From positions 1 to 64,000 of the forward strand of contig NW_027488379.1 in NCBI RefSeq assembly GCF_051014445.1: 64,000 nucleotides of DNA. Direction: 5' to 3'. The notes beneath the pieces were generated by a model. That model saw only the letters and a list, made by a program, of their open reading frames with translations, had not been told where the DNA came from and made no database searches. The translations under genes were made by a program, and so were the position numbers. Shown piece after piece: positions 34,220 through 50,400 of this stretch (positions within the stretch are counted from its first letter, which is position 1; each line of letters opens with the position of its first letter). The stretch comes from Colletes latitarsis. Its lineage: Eukaryota; Arthropoda; Insecta; Hymenoptera; Colletidae.

Positions 34220-37200
34220 CTTCACATACTCGTTGAACAGATCCTGGATTATTTTCTGGTTTGGATCACATAGTAATGTGGTACCACACTGGAACAGTCG
34301 ATTAAACCAGGTTTTGATCAATATTTTTGAGGATAACGCATGTTAGGTCTAGTTTAGACCTGGGATTTGCCCTCATCAGACTCATTCTTTCGCATACTTC
34401 AAATACTTCTTGAACAGGTCCTGGTTTTTTTTCTGGTTTGGATCACGTAGTCATGTGGTACCACACTGAAACAGTCGATTAAACATGGTTTGGATCAATA
34501 TTTTTGAGGATAACGCATGTTAGGTATAGGTTAGGCCGAGGATTTTCACTCATCAGACTCATACTCTCGCATTCTCCACACACTTGTTGAACGGATCCTG
34601 GGTTTTTACTGGTTTGGATCACGTAGTAATGTGGTACCACACTGAAACAATCAACTAAACCTGGTCTTGATGAATATTTTAGAGGATAACGCATGTTAGG
34701 TTTGGGTTAGGTCTAGGATTTGCCCTCATCAGGCTCATACTTTCGCATATTTTTCATACTTCATGGCTAGATCCTGGGCTGTTTCTGGATTGTGTCACGT
34801 AATAATGTGGTACCACGCTGAAACAGTCAATTAAACCTGGTCTTGATAAATATTTTAGAGGATAACGCTTGTTAGGTCTAGGTTAGCTCTGGGATTTTCA
34901 CTCATCAGACTCATACTTTCGCATTCTTCACATACTTGTTGAACAGATACAGGGTTTTTTCTGGTTTGGATCACATAGTAATGTGGCACCACACTGAAAC
35001 AGACGATTAAACCAGGATTCGATCAATATTTTTGAGGATAACGCATGTTAGGTCTAGGTTAGGCCGGGGTTTTTCACTCATCACACTCATACTGTCGCAT
35101 TCTTCACATAGTTGTTGAACGGATCCTGGGTTTTTACTGGTTTGGATCACGTAGTAATGAAGTGCAACACTGAAACAGTCAATTAAACCTGGTTTCCATC
35201 AATATTTTAGAGGACAACGCATGTTAGGTCTAGGTTAGGCCGAGGATTTTCACTCATCAGACTCATACTTTCGCATTCTCCACATACTTGTTGAACGGAT
35301 CCTGGGTTTTCACTGGTTTGGATAACGTAGTAATGTGGTACCACACTGAAACAGTCGATTAAACCTGGTTTCGATCAATATTTTTGAGGATAACGCATGT
35401 TAGGTCTAGGTTAGGCCGAGGATTTTCACTCATCAAACTCGTACTTTCGCATTCTCCACATACTTGTTGAACGGATCCCGGGTTTTTACTGGTTTGGATC
35501 ACGTAGTAATGTGGTACCACACTGAAACATTCAATTAAAGCTGGTCTTGATAAATATTTTAGAGGATAACGCATGTTAGGTCTGGGATAGGTCTGGGATT
35601 TGCCCTCATCATACTCATACTTTCGCACACTTCACATACTCCTTGAACAGATCCTGGATTATTTTCTGGTTTGGATCACATAGTAATGTGGTACCACACT
35701 GAAACAGTCAATTAAACCTGGTTTCCATCAATATCTTAGAGAACAACGCAAGTTAGGTCTGGGATAGGTCTGGGATTTGCTCTCATCAGGCTCATACTTT
35801 CGCGTTTTTCACATACTTGTTGAATAGATCCTGGGTTTTTTCTGGTTTGGATCACGTAGTAGTGTGGTACCACACTGAAACAGTCCATTAAACCTGGTTT
35901 GGATCAATATTTTAGAGGATAACGCATGTTAGGTCTAGGTTAGGTCTGGGATTTTCACAAATCAGACTCATACTTTGGCATTCTTCACATACTTGTTGAA
36001 CGGATCCTGGGTTTTTTCTGATTTGGATCACGTAGTAATGTGGGTCCACACTGAAACAGTCAATTAAACCTGGTTTCGATCAATATTTTAGAGAATAATT
36101 CATGTTAGGTCTAGGTAAGGTCTGGGATTTGCTCTCATCAGGCTCATTCTTTCGCATATTTCTCATACATGATGCCTAGATCCTGGGCTTTTTCTGGATT
36201 GCATCACGTAGTAATGTGGGACCACACTGAAACAATCAATTAAACCTGGTCTTGATAAATATTTTAGAGGACAACGCATGTTAGGTCTGGGTTAGGTCTA
36301 GGATTTGCCCCCATCAGGCTCATACTTTCGCACACTTCACATACTCGTTGAACAGATCCTGGATTATTTTCTGGTTTGGATCACATAGTAATGTGGTACC
36401 ACACTGGAACAGTCGATTAAACCAGGTTTTGATCAATATTTTTGAGTATAACGCATGTTAGGTCTAGTTTAGACCTGGGATTTGCCCTCATCAGACTCAT
36501 TCTTTCGCATACTTCAAATACTTCTTGAACAGGTCCTGGTTTTTTTTCTGGTTTGGATCACGTAGTCATGTGGTACCACACTGAAACAGTCGATTAAACA
36601 TGGTTTGGATCAATATTTTTGAGGATAACGCATGTTAGGTATAGGTTAGGCCGAGGATTTTCACTCATCAGACTCATACTCTCGCATTCTCCACATACTT
36701 GTTGAACGGATCCTGGGTTTTTACTGGTTTGGATCACGTAGTAATGTGGTACCACACTGAAACAATCAACTAAACCTGGTCTTGATGAATATTTTAGAGG
36801 ATAACGCATGTTAGGTTTGGGTTAGGTCTAGGATTTGCCCTCATCAGGCTCATACTTTCGCATATTTTTCATACTTCATGGCTAGATCCTGGGCTGTTTC
36901 TGGATTGTGTCACGTAATAATGTGGTACCACGCTGAAACAGTCAATTAAACCTGGTCTTGATAAATATTTTAGAGGATAACGCTTGTTAGGTCTAGGTTA
37001 GCTCTGGGATTTTCACTCATCAGACTCATACTTTCGCATTCTTCACATACTTGTTGAACAGATACAGGGTTTTTTCTGGTTTGGATCACATAGTAATGTG
37101 GCACCACACTGAAACAGACGATTAAACCAGGTTTCGATCAATATTTTTGAGGATAACGCATGTTAGGTCTAAGTTAGGCCGGGGTTTTTCACTCATCACA

Positions 37201-38440
37201 CTCATACTGTCGCATTCTTCACATAGTTGTTGAACGGATCCTGGGTTTTTACTGGTTTGGATCACGTAGTAATGAAGTGCAACACTGAAACAGTCAATTA
37301 AACCTGGTTTCCATCAATATTTTAGAGGACAACGCATGTTAGGTCTAGGTTAGGCCGAGGATTTTCACTCATCAGACTCATACTTTCGCATTCTCCACAT
37401 ACTTGTTGAACGGATCCTGGGTTTTCACTGGTTTGGATAACGTAGTAATGTGGTACCACACTGAAACAGTCGATTAAACCTGGTTTCGATCAATATTTTT
37501 GAGGATAACGCATGTTAGGTCTAGGTTAGGCCGAGGATTTTCACTCATCAAACTCGTACTTTCGCATTCTCCACATACTTGTTGAACGGATCCCGGGTTT
37601 TTACTGGTTTGGATCACGTAGTAATGTGGTACCACACTGAAACATTCAATTAAAGCTGGTCTTGATAAATATTTTAGAGGATAACGCATGTTAGGTCTGG
37701 GATAGGTCTGGGATTTGCCCTCATCATACTCATACTTTCGCACACTTCACATACTCCTTGAACAGATCCTGGATTATTTTCTGGTTTGGATCACATAGTA
37801 ATGTGGTACCACACTGAAACAGTCAATTAAACCTGGTTTCCATCAATATCTTAGAGAACAACGCAAGTTAGGTCTGGGATAGGTCTGGGATTTGCTCTCA
37901 TCAGGCTCATACTTTCGCGTTTTTCACATACTTGTTGAATAGATCCTGGGTTTTTTCTGGTTTGGATCACGTAGTAGTGTGGTACCACACTGAAACAGTC
38001 CATTAAACCTGGTTTGGATCAATATTTTAGAGGATAACGCATGTTAGGTCTAGGTTAGGTCTGGGATTTTCACAAATCAGACTCATACTTTGGCATTCTT
38101 CACATACTTGTTGAACGGATCCTGGGTTTTTTCTGATTTGGATCACGTACTAATGTGGGTCCACACTGAAACAGTCAATTAAACCTGGTTTCGATCAATA
38201 TTTTAGAGAATAATTCATGTTAGGTCTAGGTAAGGTCTGGGATTTGCTCTCATCAGGCTCATTCTTTCGCATATTTCTCATACATGATGCCTAGATCCTG
38301 GGCTTTTTCTGGATTGCATCACGTAGTAATGTGGGACCACACTGAAACAATCAATTAAACCTGGTCTTGATAAATATTTTAGAGGACAACGCATGTTAGG
38401 TCTGGGTTAGGTCTAGGATTTGCCCCCATCAGGCTCATAC
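34220..38440. repeat. 12-monomer higher-order repeat, period 2115 bp, two copies
   Basis: Copies lie at about 34220-36334 and 36335-38440. The offset of 2115 (12 x 176 + 3) is exact at 34261/36376, 34479/36594 and 35359/37474. Very few substitutions separate the copies, for example GTAGTAATG against GTACTAATG near 38149. The junctions fall in or next to the conserved CTCATACTTTCGC core. No gene seen. Confidence 0.85.
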
Positions 38441-41400
38441 TTTCGCATATTTCTCATACTTCATGGCTAGATCCTGGGCTATTTCTGGATTCGATCACGT
38501 AGTAATGTGGTACCACACTGAAACAGTCGATTAAACCTGGTTTCGATTAATATTTCTGAGGATAACGCATGTTAGGACTGAGATCGGTCTGGGATTTGCC
38601 CTCATCAGGCTCATACTTTTGCAGTTTTAACATGCATGTTGACCTGATCGAGGGTTTTTTCTGCTTTGGATCACGTAGTAAAGTGGTACCACACTAAAAC
38701 AGTCAATTAAACCTGGTTTCGATCAATATTTTAGAGGACAACGCATGTTAGGTCTAGGCTAGGCCTGGGATTTGCCCACATCAGGCTCATACTTTCGCAT
38801 ACTTCTCATACTTCATGGCTAGATCCTGGGCTGTTTCTGGATTGTATCACGTAGTAATGTGGTACCACGCTGAAACAGTCAATTAAACCTGGTTTCGTTC
38901 AATATTTTAGAGGATAACGCAAGTTAGGTCTGGGATAGGTCTGGGATTTGCCCTCATCAGGCTCATACTTTCGCGTTTTTCACATACTTGTTGAACAGAT
39001 CCTGGGTTTTTTCCGGCTTGGGTCACGTAGTAGTGTGGTACCACACTGAAACAGTCGATTAAACCTGGTTTCGATCAATAGTTTTGAGGATAACGCATGT
39101 TAGGTCTGGGATAGGTCTGGGATTTGCCCTCATCAGGCTCATACTTCCGCAGTTTTAACATGCATGTTGACCTGATCGAGGGTTTTTTCTGCTTTGGATC
39201 ACGTAGTAAAGTGGTACCACAACTAAAACAGTCAATCAAACCTGGTTTCGATCACTATTTTAGAGGATAACGCAAGTTAGGTCTGGGATAGGTCTGGGAT
39301 TAGCCCTCATCAGACTCATACTTTCGCACACTTCACATACTCGTTGACAAGATCCTGGGTTTTTTTCTGGTTTGGATCACGTAGTAATGTAGTACCACAC
39401 TGAAACAGTCGATTAAGCCTGGTTTCGATTAATATTTTTGAGGATAACGCATGTTAGGTCTGGGATAGGTCTGGGATTTGCCCACATCAGGCTCATACTT
39501 CCGCAGTTTTAACATGCATGTTGACCTGATCGAGGGTTTTCTCTGCTTTGGATCACGTAGAAAAGTGGTACCACGCTAAAACAGTCAATTAAACCTGGTT
39601 TCGATCAATATTTTAGAGGATAACGAAAGTGATGTCTAGTTTAGGTCTGGGATTTGCCCTCATCATACTCATACTTTCGCATTCTTCACATACTTGTTGA
39701 AAAGATCCTGGGGTTTTTTCTGGTTTGGATCACGTAGTAATGTGGTACCACACTGAAACAGTCGATTAAACCTGGTTTCGATCAATATTTTTGGGGATAA
39801 CGCATGTTAGGTCTAGATTAGGCCGGGGATATTCACTCATCAGACTCACACTTTCGCATTCTTCACATAGTTGTTGAACGGCTCCTGGGTTTTTTCTAGT
39901 TTGGTTCACGTAGTAATGTGGTACCACACTGAAACATTCAATTAAACCTGGTCTTGATAAATATTTTAGAGGATAACGCATGTTAGGTTAGGGTTAGGTC
40001 TAGGATTTGCCCCCATCAGGCTCATACTTTCGCATATTTCTCATACTTCATGGCTGGATCCTGGGCTATTTCTGGATTGGATCACGTAGTAATGTGGTAC
40101 CACACTGAAACAGTCAATTAAACCTGGTTTTGATCAATATTTTAGAGAATAATCCATGTTAGGTCTAGGTTAGGTCTGGGATTTGCTCTCATCAGGCTCA
40201 TTCTTTCGCATATTTCTCATACTTGATGGATAGATCCTGGGCTTTTTCTGGATTGCATCACGTAGTAAGGAAGTACAACACTGAAACAGACAATTAAACC
40301 TGGTTTCCATCAATATTTTAGAGGACCACGCATGTTAGGTCTAGGTTAGGCCTGGGATTTGCCCTCATCAGGCTCATACTTTCGCGTTTTTCACATACTT
40401 GTTGAACGGATCCTGGGTTTTTTCTGATTTGCATCACGTAGTAATGTGGGACCACACTGAAACAATCAATGAAACCTGGTCTTGATAAATATTTTAGAGA
40501 ATAATTCATGTTAGGTCTAGGTTAGGTCTGGGATTTGCTCTCGTCAGGCACATTCTTTCGCATATTTCTCATACTCGATGGCTAGATCCTGGAGTTTTTC
40601 TGGATTGCATCACGTAGTAATGTGGTACCACACTGAAACAGTCAATTAAACCTGGTTTGAATCAATATTTTAGAGGACAACGCATGTTAGGTCTGGGATA
40701 GGCCTGGGATTTGCCCTCATCAGGATCATACTTTCGTAGTTTTAACATACATGTTGACCTGATCGAGGGTTTTTTCTGCTTTGCATCACGTAGTAAAGTG
40801 GTACCACACTGAAGCAGTCCATTAAACTTGGTTTGAATCAATATTTTAGAGGATAACGCATGTTAGGTCTAGGTTAGGTCTGGGATTTGCTCTCATCAGG
40901 CTCATTCTTTCGCATATTTCTCATACATGATGGCTTGATCCTGGGCTTTTTCTGGATTGCATCACGTAGTAATGTGGGACCACACTGAAACAATCAATTA
41001 AATCTGGTCTTGATAAATATTTTAGAGGACAACGCATGTTAGGTCTGGGTTAGGTCTAGGATTTGCCCTCATCAGGCTCATACTTTCGCATATTTCTCAT
41101 ACTTCATGGCTAGATCCTGGGCTGTTTCTGGATTGTATCACGTAGTAATGCGGTACCACGCTGAAACAGTCAATTAAACCTGGTTTCGATCAATATTTTA
41201 GAGGATAACGCAAGTTTGGTCTGGGATAGGTCTGGGATTTGCCCTCATCAGGCTCATACTTACGCGTTTTTCACATACTTGTTGAACAGATTCTGGGTTT
41301 TTTCTGGTTTGGGTCACGTAGTAATGTGGTACCACACTGAAACAGTCGATTAAACCAGGTTTCGATCAATATTTTAGAGGATAACGCAAGTTTAGTCTGG

Positions 41401-44400
41401 GATAGGTCTGGGATTTGCCCTCATCAGGTTCATACTTACGCGTTTTTCACATACTTGTTGAACAGATTCTGGGTTTTTTCTGGTTTGGGTCACGTAGTAA
41501 TGTGGTACCACACTGAAACAGTCGATTAAACCAGGTTTCGATCAATATTTTTGAGGATAACGCATGTTAGGTCTAGGTTAGGCCGGGGATTTTCACTCAA
41601 CAGACTCATACTTTCGCATTCTTCACATACTTGTTGAACGGATCCTGGATTTTTTCTGGTTTGGATCACGTAGTAATGTGGGACCACACTGAAACAGTCA
41701 ATTAAACCTGGTTTCGATCAATATTTTTGAGGACAACGCAAGTTAGGTCTGGGATAGGTCTGGGATTTGCCCTCATCAGGCTCATACTTTCGCGTTTTTC
41801 ACATACTTGTTGAACAGATCCTGGGTTTTTTCTGGTTTGTATCACGTAGTAGTGTGGCACCACACTGAAACAGTCCATTAAACCTGGTTTGCATCAATAT
41901 TTTAGAGGATAACGCATGTTAGGTCTAGGTTAGCCCTGGGATTTTCACTCATCAGACTATTACTTTCGCATTCTTCACATACTTGTTGAACTGATCCTGG
42001 GTTTTTACTGGTTTGGATCACGTAGTAATGTGGTACCACACTGAAACAGTCGATTAAACCTGGTTTCGATCAATATTTTAGAGGATAACGCAAGTTAGGT
42101 CTGGGATAGGTCTGGGTTTTGACCTCATCAGACTCATACTTTCGCCTATTTCTCATACTAGATGGCTAGATCCTGAGCTTTTTCTGGATTGCATCACGTA
42201 GTAATGAAGTACAACACTGAAACACTCAATTAAACCTGGTTTCCATCAATATTATTGAGGATAACGCATGTTAGATCTAGGTTAGGCCTGGGATTCTCAC
42301 TCATCAGACTCATACTTTCGCATTCTTCACATACTTGTTGAACGGATTCTGGGTTTTTTCTGGTTTGGATCACGTAGTAATGTCGGACCACACTGAAACA
42401 GTCAATTAAACCTGGTCTGGATAAATATTTTAGAGGATAACGCATCTTAGGTATGGGTTAGTTCTAAGATTTGCCCTCATCAGGCTCATACTTTCGCATA
42501 TTTCTCATACTAGATGGCTAGATCCTGAGCTTTTTCTGGATTGCATCACGTAGCAATGAAGTACAACACTGAAACACTCAATTAAACCTGGTTTCCATCA
42601 ATATTATTGAGGATAACGCATGTTAGATCTAGGTTAGTCCTAGGATTCTCACTCATCAGACTCATACTTTCGCATATTTCTCATACTTCATGGCTGGATC
42701 CTGGGCTTTCTCTGGATTGCATCACGTAGTAATGAAGTACAACACTGAAACAGTCAATTAAACCTGGTTTCCATCAATATTTTAGAGGACAACGCATGTT
42801 AGGTCTAGGTTAAGCCTGGGATTTGCTCTCATCAGGGTCATACTTTCGCAGTTTTAACATACATGTTGACCTGATCGAGGGTTTTTTCTGCTTTTGATCA
42901 CGTAGTAATGTGGTACCACACTGAAACAGTCCATTAAACCTGGTTTGGATCAATATTTTTGAGGATAACGCATGTTAGGTCTAGGTTAGGTCTGGGATTT
43001 GCTCTCATCAGGCTCATTCTTTCGCATATTTCTCATACTTGATGGCTAGATCCTGGGCTGTTTCTGGATTGTGTCACATAGTAATGTGGTACCACGCTGA
43101 AACAGTCGATTAAACCTGGTTTCGATCAATATTTTAGAGGATAACGCAAGTTAAGTCTGGGATAGGTCTGGGATTTGACCTCATCAGACTCATACTTTCG
43201 CGTTTTTCACATACTTGTTGAACAGATCCTGGGTTTTTTCTGGTTTGGAACACGTAGTAGTGTGGTACCACACTGAAACAGTCCATTAAGCCTGGTTGCG
43301 ATCAATATATTAGAGGATAACGCATGTTAGGTCTGGGTTAGGTCTACGATTTGCCCTCATCAGGCTCATACTTTCGCATATTTCTCATACTTCATGGCTG
43401 GATCCTGGGCTATTTCTGGATTGGATCACGTAGTAATGTGGTACCACACTGAAACAGTCAATTAAACCTGGTTTTGATCAATATTTTAGAGAATAATTCA
43501 TGTTAGGTCTAGGTTAGGTCTGGGATTTGCTCTCATCAGGCTCATTCTTTCACATATTTCTCATACTTGATGGCTAGATCCTGGGCTTTTTCTGGATTGC
43601 ATCACGTAGTAATGAAGTACAACACTGAAACAGTCAATTAAACCTGGTTTCCATCAATATTTTAGAGGACAACGCATGTTAGGTCTAGGTTAGGCCTGGG
43701 ATTTGCCCTCATCACGGACATACTTTCGCAGTTTTAACATACATGTTGACCTGATCGAGGGTTTTTTCTGCTTTGGATCACGTAGTAAAGTGGTACCACA
43801 CTGAAACAGTCCATTAAACCTGGTTTGGATCAATATTTTAGAGGATAACGCATGTTAGGTCTGGGATAAGTCTGGGATTTACCCTCATCAGACTAATACT
43901 TTCGCATTCTTCACATACTTGTTGAACTGATCCTGGGTTTTTTCTGGTTTGGATCACGTAGTAATGTGGTACCACACTGAAACAGTCGATTAAACCTGGT
44001 TTCGATCAATATTTTAGAGGATAACGCAAGTTAGGTCTGGGATAGGTCTGGGATTTGACCTCATCAGACTCATACTTTCGCATATTTCACATACTAGATG
44101 ACTAGATCCTGAGCTTTTTCTGGATTGCATCACGTAGTAATGAAGTACAACACTGAAACACTCAATTAAACCTGGTTTCCATCAATATTATTGAGGAAAA
44201 CGCATGTTAGATCTAGGTTAGGACTGGGATTCTCACTCATCAGTCTCATACTTTCGCATTCTTCACATACTTGTTGAACGGATTCTGGGTTTTTTTCTGG
44301 TTTGGATCACGTAGTAATGTCGGACCACACTGAAACAGTCAATTAAACCTGGTCTGGATAAATATTTTAGAGGATAACGCATCTTAGGTCTGGGTTAGTT

Positions 44401-47400
44401 CTAAGATTTGCCCTCATCAGGCTCATACTTTCGCATATTTCTCATACTAGATGGCTAGATCCTGAGCTTTCTCTGGATTGCATCACGTAGTAATGAAGTA
44501 CAACACTGAGACACTAAATTAAACCGGGTTTCCATCAATATCATTGAGGATAACGCATGATAGATCTAGGTTAGGCCTGGGATTCTCACTCATCAGACTC
44601 AAACCTTCGCATTCTTCACATACTTGTTGAACGGATCTTGGGTTTTTTCTGGTGTGGATCACGTAGTAATGTGGTACCACACTGAAACAATCAATTAAAC
44701 CTGATCTTGATAAATATTTTAGAGGATAACGCATCTTAGGTCTGGGTTAGGTCTAGGAGTTGCCCTCATCAGGCTCATACTTTCGAGTATTTCTCGTACT
44801 TCATGGCTGGATCCTGGGCTTTCTCTGGATTGCATCACGTAGTAATGAAGTACAACACTGAAACAGTCAATTAAATCTGGTTTCCATCAATATTTTAGAG
44901 GACAACGCATGTTAGGTCTAGGTTAGGCCTGGGATTTGCTCTCATCAGGGTCATACTTTCGCAGTTTTAACATACATGTTGACCTGATCGAGGGTTTTTT
45001 CTGCTTTGGATCACGTAGTAAAGTGGTACCACACTGAAACAGTCCATTAAACCTGGTTTGGATCAATATTTTTGAGGATAACGCATGTTAGGTCTAGGTT
45101 AGGCCGGGGATTTTCACTCATCAGGCTCATACTTTCGCATATTTCTCATACTTCATGACTAGGTCCTGGGCTGTTTCTGGATTGTGTCACATAGTAATGT
45201 GGGACCACACTGAAACAGTCAATTAAACCTGGTTTCGATCAATATTTTAGAGAATAATTCATGTTAGGTCTAGGTTAGGTCTGGGATTTGCTCTCATCAG
45301 GCTCATTCTTTCGCATATTTCTCATACATGACGGCTAGATCCTGGGCTTTTTCTGGATTGCATCACGTAGTAATGAAGTGCAACACTGAAACAGTCAATT
45401 AAACCTGGTTTCCATCAATATCTTAGAGGACAACGCAAGTTAGGCATGGGATAGGTCTGGGATTTTCACTCATCAGACTCATACTTTCGCATTCTTCACA
45501 CACTTGTTGAACGGATCCTGGGTTTTTTCTGGTTTGGATCACGTAGTAATGTGGTACCACACTGAAACAGTCGATTAAACCTGGTTTCGATCAGTACTTT
45601 AGAGGATAACGCAACATAAGTCTGGGATTGGTCTGGGATTTGACCTCATCAGACTCATACTTTCGCATATTTCTCATACTTCATGGCTAGATCCTGGGCT
45701 TTTTCTGGATTGCATCACGTAGTAATGAAGTACAACACTGAAACAGTCAATTAAACCTGGTTTCCATCAATATCTTAGAGGACAACGCAAGTTAGGTCTG
45801 GGATAGGTCTGGGATTTGCCCTCATCAGGCTCATACTTTCGCGTTTTTCACATACTTGTTGAACAGATCCTGGGTTTTTTCTGGTTTGTATCACGTAGTA
45901 GTGTGGTACCACACTGAAACAGTCCATTAAACCTGGTTTGCATCAATATTTTAGAGGATAACGCATGTTAGGTCTAGGTTAGCCCTGGGATTTTCACTCA
46001 TCAGACTCATACTTTCGCATTCTTCACATACTTGTTGAACTGATCCTGGGTTTTTACTGGTTTGGATCACGTAGTAATGTGGTACCACACTGAAACAGTC
46101 GATTAAACCTGGTTTCGATCAATATTTTAGAGGATAACGCAAGTTAGGTCTGGGATAGGTCTGGGATTTGCCCTCATCAGGCTCATACTTTCGCGTTTTT
46201 CACATACTTCATGGCTGGATCCTGGGCTTTCTCTGGATCGCATCACGTAGTAATGAAGTACAACACTGAAACAGTCAATTAAACCTGGTTTCCATCAATA
46301 TTTTAGAGGACAACGCATGCTAGGTCTAGGTTAGGCCTGGGGTTTGCTCTCATCGGGGTCATACTTTCGCAGTTTTAACATACATGTTGACCTGATCGAG
46401 GGTTTTTTCTGCTTTGGATCACGTAGTAAAGTGGTACCACACTGAAACAGTCGATTAAACCAGGTTTCGACCAATATTTTAGAGGATAACGCATGTTAGG
46501 TCTAGGTTAGGCCTGGGATTTGCCCCCATCAGGGTCATACTTTCGCGTTTTTCACATACTTGTTGACCTGATCGAGGGTTTTTTCTGGTTTGGATCACGT
46601 AGTAATGTGGTACCACACTGAAACAGTCAATTAAACCTGGTTTTGATCAATATTTTACAGAATAATTCATGTTAGTTCTAGGTTAGGTCTGGGATTTGCT
46701 CTCATCAGGCTCATTCTTCCGCATATTTCTCATACTTGATGGCTAGATCCTGGGCTTTTTCTGGATTGCATCACGTAGTAATGAAGTGCAACACTGAAAC
46801 AGTCAATTAAACCTGGTTTCCGTCAATACCTTAGAGGACAACGCAAGTTAGGTCTGGGATAGGTCTGGAACTTGCCCTCATCAGGCTCATACTTTCGCGT
46901 TTTTCACATACTTGTTGAACAGATCCTGGGTTTTTTCTGGTTTGGATCACGTAGTAGTGTGGTACCACACTGAAACTGTCCATTAAACCTGGTTTGGATC
47001 AATATTTTAGAGGATAACGCATGTTAGGTCTAGGTTAGGTCGGGGATTTTCACTCATCAGACTCATACTTTCGCATTCTTCACATACTTGTTGAACGGAT
47101 CCTGGGCTTTTGCGGGTTTGGATCACGTGGTAATGTGGTACCACACTGAAACAGTCGATAAAACCTGGTTTCGATCAATATTTTAGAGGATAACGCAAGT
47201 TAAGTCTGGGATTGGTCTGGGATTTGACCTCATCAGACTCATACTTTCGCACACTTCACATACTCGTTGAACAGATCCTGGGTTATTTTCTGGTTTGGAC
47301 CACATAGTAATGTGGTACCACACTGAAACAGTCGATTAAACCATGTTTCGATCAATATTTTTGAGGATAACGCATGTTAGGTCTAGGTTAGGCCTGGGAT

Positions 47401-50400
47401 TTTCACTCATCAGGCTCATACTTTCGCATTCTTCACATGCTTGTTGAACGGATCCTGGGTTTTTTCTGGTTTGGATCACGTAGTAATGTGGGACCACACT
47501 GAAACAGTCAATTAAACCTGGTTTCGATCAATATTTTAGAGAATAATTCATGTTAGGTCTAGGTTAGGTCTGGGATTTGCTCTCATCAGGCTCATTCTTT
47601 CGCATATTTCTCATACTTGATGGCTAGATCCTGGGCTTTTTCTGGATTGCATCACGTAGTAATGAAGTGCAACACTGAAAGAGTCAATTAAACCTGGTTT
47701 CCATCAATATCTTAGAGGACAACGCAAGTTAGGTCTGGGATTGGTCTGGGATTTGACCTCATCAGACTCATACTTTCGCACACTTCACATACTCGTTGAA
47801 CAGATCCTGGGTTATTTTCTGGTTTGGACCACATAGTAATGTGGTACCACACTGAAACAGTCGATTAAACCATGTTTCGATCAATATTTTTGAGGATAAC
47901 GCATGTTAGGTCTAGGTTAGGCCTGGGATTTTCACTCATCAGGCTCATACTTTCGCATTCTTCACATACTTGTTGAACGGATCCTGAGTTTTTTCTGGTT
48001 TGGATCACGTAGTAATGTGGTACCACACTGAAACGGTCAATTAAACCTGGTCTGGATAAATATTTTAGAGGATAACGCATCTTAGGTCTGGGTTAGTTCT
48101 AAGATTTGCCCTCATCAGGCTCATACTTTCGCATATTTCTCATACTTCATGGCTGGATCCTGGGCTTTCTCTGGATCGCATCACGTAGTAATGAAGTACA
48201 ACACTGAAACAGTCAATTAAACCTGGTTTCCATCAATATTTTAGAGGACAACGCATGTTAGGTCTAGGTTAGGCCTGGGGTTTGCTCTCATCGGGGTCAT
48301 ACTTTCGCAGTTTTAACATACATGTTGACCTGATCGAGGGTTTTTCTGCTTTGGATCACGTAGTAAAGTGGTACCACACTGAAACAGTCCATTAAACCTG
48401 GATTGGATCAATATTTTTGAGGATAACGCATGTTAGGTCTAGGTTAGGCCGGGGATTTTCACTCATCAGGCTCATACTTTCGCATATTTCTCATACTTCA
48501 TGGCTAGGTCCTGGGATGTTTCTGGATTGTATCACATAGCAATGTGGTACCACGCTGAAACAGTCGATTAAACCTGGTTTCGATCAATATTTTAGAGGAT
48601 AACGCAAGTTAAGTCTGGGATAGGTCTGGGATTTGACCTCATCAGACTCATACTTTCGCATATTTCTCATACTTCATGGCTGGATCCTGGGCTATTTCTG
48701 GATTGGATCACGTAGTAATGTGGTACCACACTGAAACAGTCAATTAAACCTGGTTTTGATCAATATTTTACAGAATAATTCATGTTAGGTCTAGGTTAGG
48801 TCTGGGATTTGCTCTCATCAGGCTCATTCTTTCGCATATTTCTCATACTTGATGGCTAGATCCTGGGCTTTTTCTGGATAGCATCACGTAGTAATGAAGT
48901 ACAACACTGAAACAGTCAATTAAACCTGGTTTCCATCAATATTTTGGAGGACAACGCATGTTAGGTCTAGGTTAGGCCAGGGATTTGCCCTCATCAGGGT
49001 CATACTTTCGCAGTTTTAACATACATGTTGACCTGATCGAGGGTTTTTTCTGCTTTGGATCACGTAGTAAAGTGGTACCACACTGAAACAGTCCATTAAA
49101 CCTGGTTTGAATCAATATTTTAGAGGATAACGCATGTTAGGTCTAGGTTAGCCCTGGGATTTTCACTCATCAGACTCATACTTTCGCATTCTTCACATAC
49201 TTGTTGAACGGATCCTGGGTTTTTTCTGGTTTGGTTCACGTAGTAATGTGGTACCACACTGAAACATTCAATTAAACCTGATCTTGATAAATATTTTAGA
49301 GGATAACGCATGTTAGGTCTGGGTTAGGTCTAAGATTTGCCCTCATCAGGCTCATACTTTCGCATATTTCTCATACTTCATGGCTAGATCCTGGGCTGTT
49401 TCTGGATTGTATCACGTAGTAATGTGGTACCACGCTCAAACAGTCAATTAGACCTGGTTTCGATCAATATTTTAGAGGATAACGCAAGTTAGGTCTGGCA
49501 TAGGTCTGGGATTCGCCCTCATCAGACTCATACTTTCGCGTTTGTCACATACTTGTTGAACTGATCCTGGGCTTTTTCTGGTTTGGATCACGTAGTAACG
49601 TGGTACCACACTGAAACAGTCAATTAAACCTGGTTTTGATCAATATTTTAGAGAATAATTCATGTTAGGTCTAGGTTAGGTCTGGGATTTGTTCTCATCA
49701 GGCTCATACTTTCGCACACTTCACATACTCGTTTGACAGATCCTGGGTTATTTTCTGGTTTGGATCGCATAGTAATGTGGTACCACACTGAAACAGTCGA
49801 TTAAACCAGGTTTCGACCAATATTTTAGAGGATAACGCATGTTAGGTCTAGGTTAGGCCTGGGATTTGCCCTCATCAGGGTCATACTTTCGCGTTTTTCA
49901 CATACTTGTTGACCTGATCGAGGGTTTTTTCTGGTTTGGATCACGTAGTAATGTGGTACCACACTGAAACAGTCAATTAAACCTGGTTTTGATCAATATT
50001 TTACAGAATAATTCATGTTAGGTCTAGGTTAGGTCTGGGATTTGCTCTCATCAGGCTCATTCTTCCGCATATTTCTCATACTTGATGGCTAGATCCTGGG
50101 CTTTTTCTGGATTGCATCACGTAGTAATGAAGTTCAACACTGAAACAGTCAATTAAACCTGGTTTCCATCAATATCTTAGAGGACAACGCAAGTTAGGTC
50201 TGGGATTGGTCTGGGATTTGACCTCATCAGACTCATACTTTCGCACACTTCACATACTCGTTGAACAGATCCTGGGTTATTTTCTGGTTTGGACCACATA
50301 GTAATGTGGTACCACACTGAAACAGTCGATTAAACCATGTTTCGATCAATATTTTTGAGGATAACGCATGTTAGGTCTAGGTTAGGCCTGGGATTTTCAC

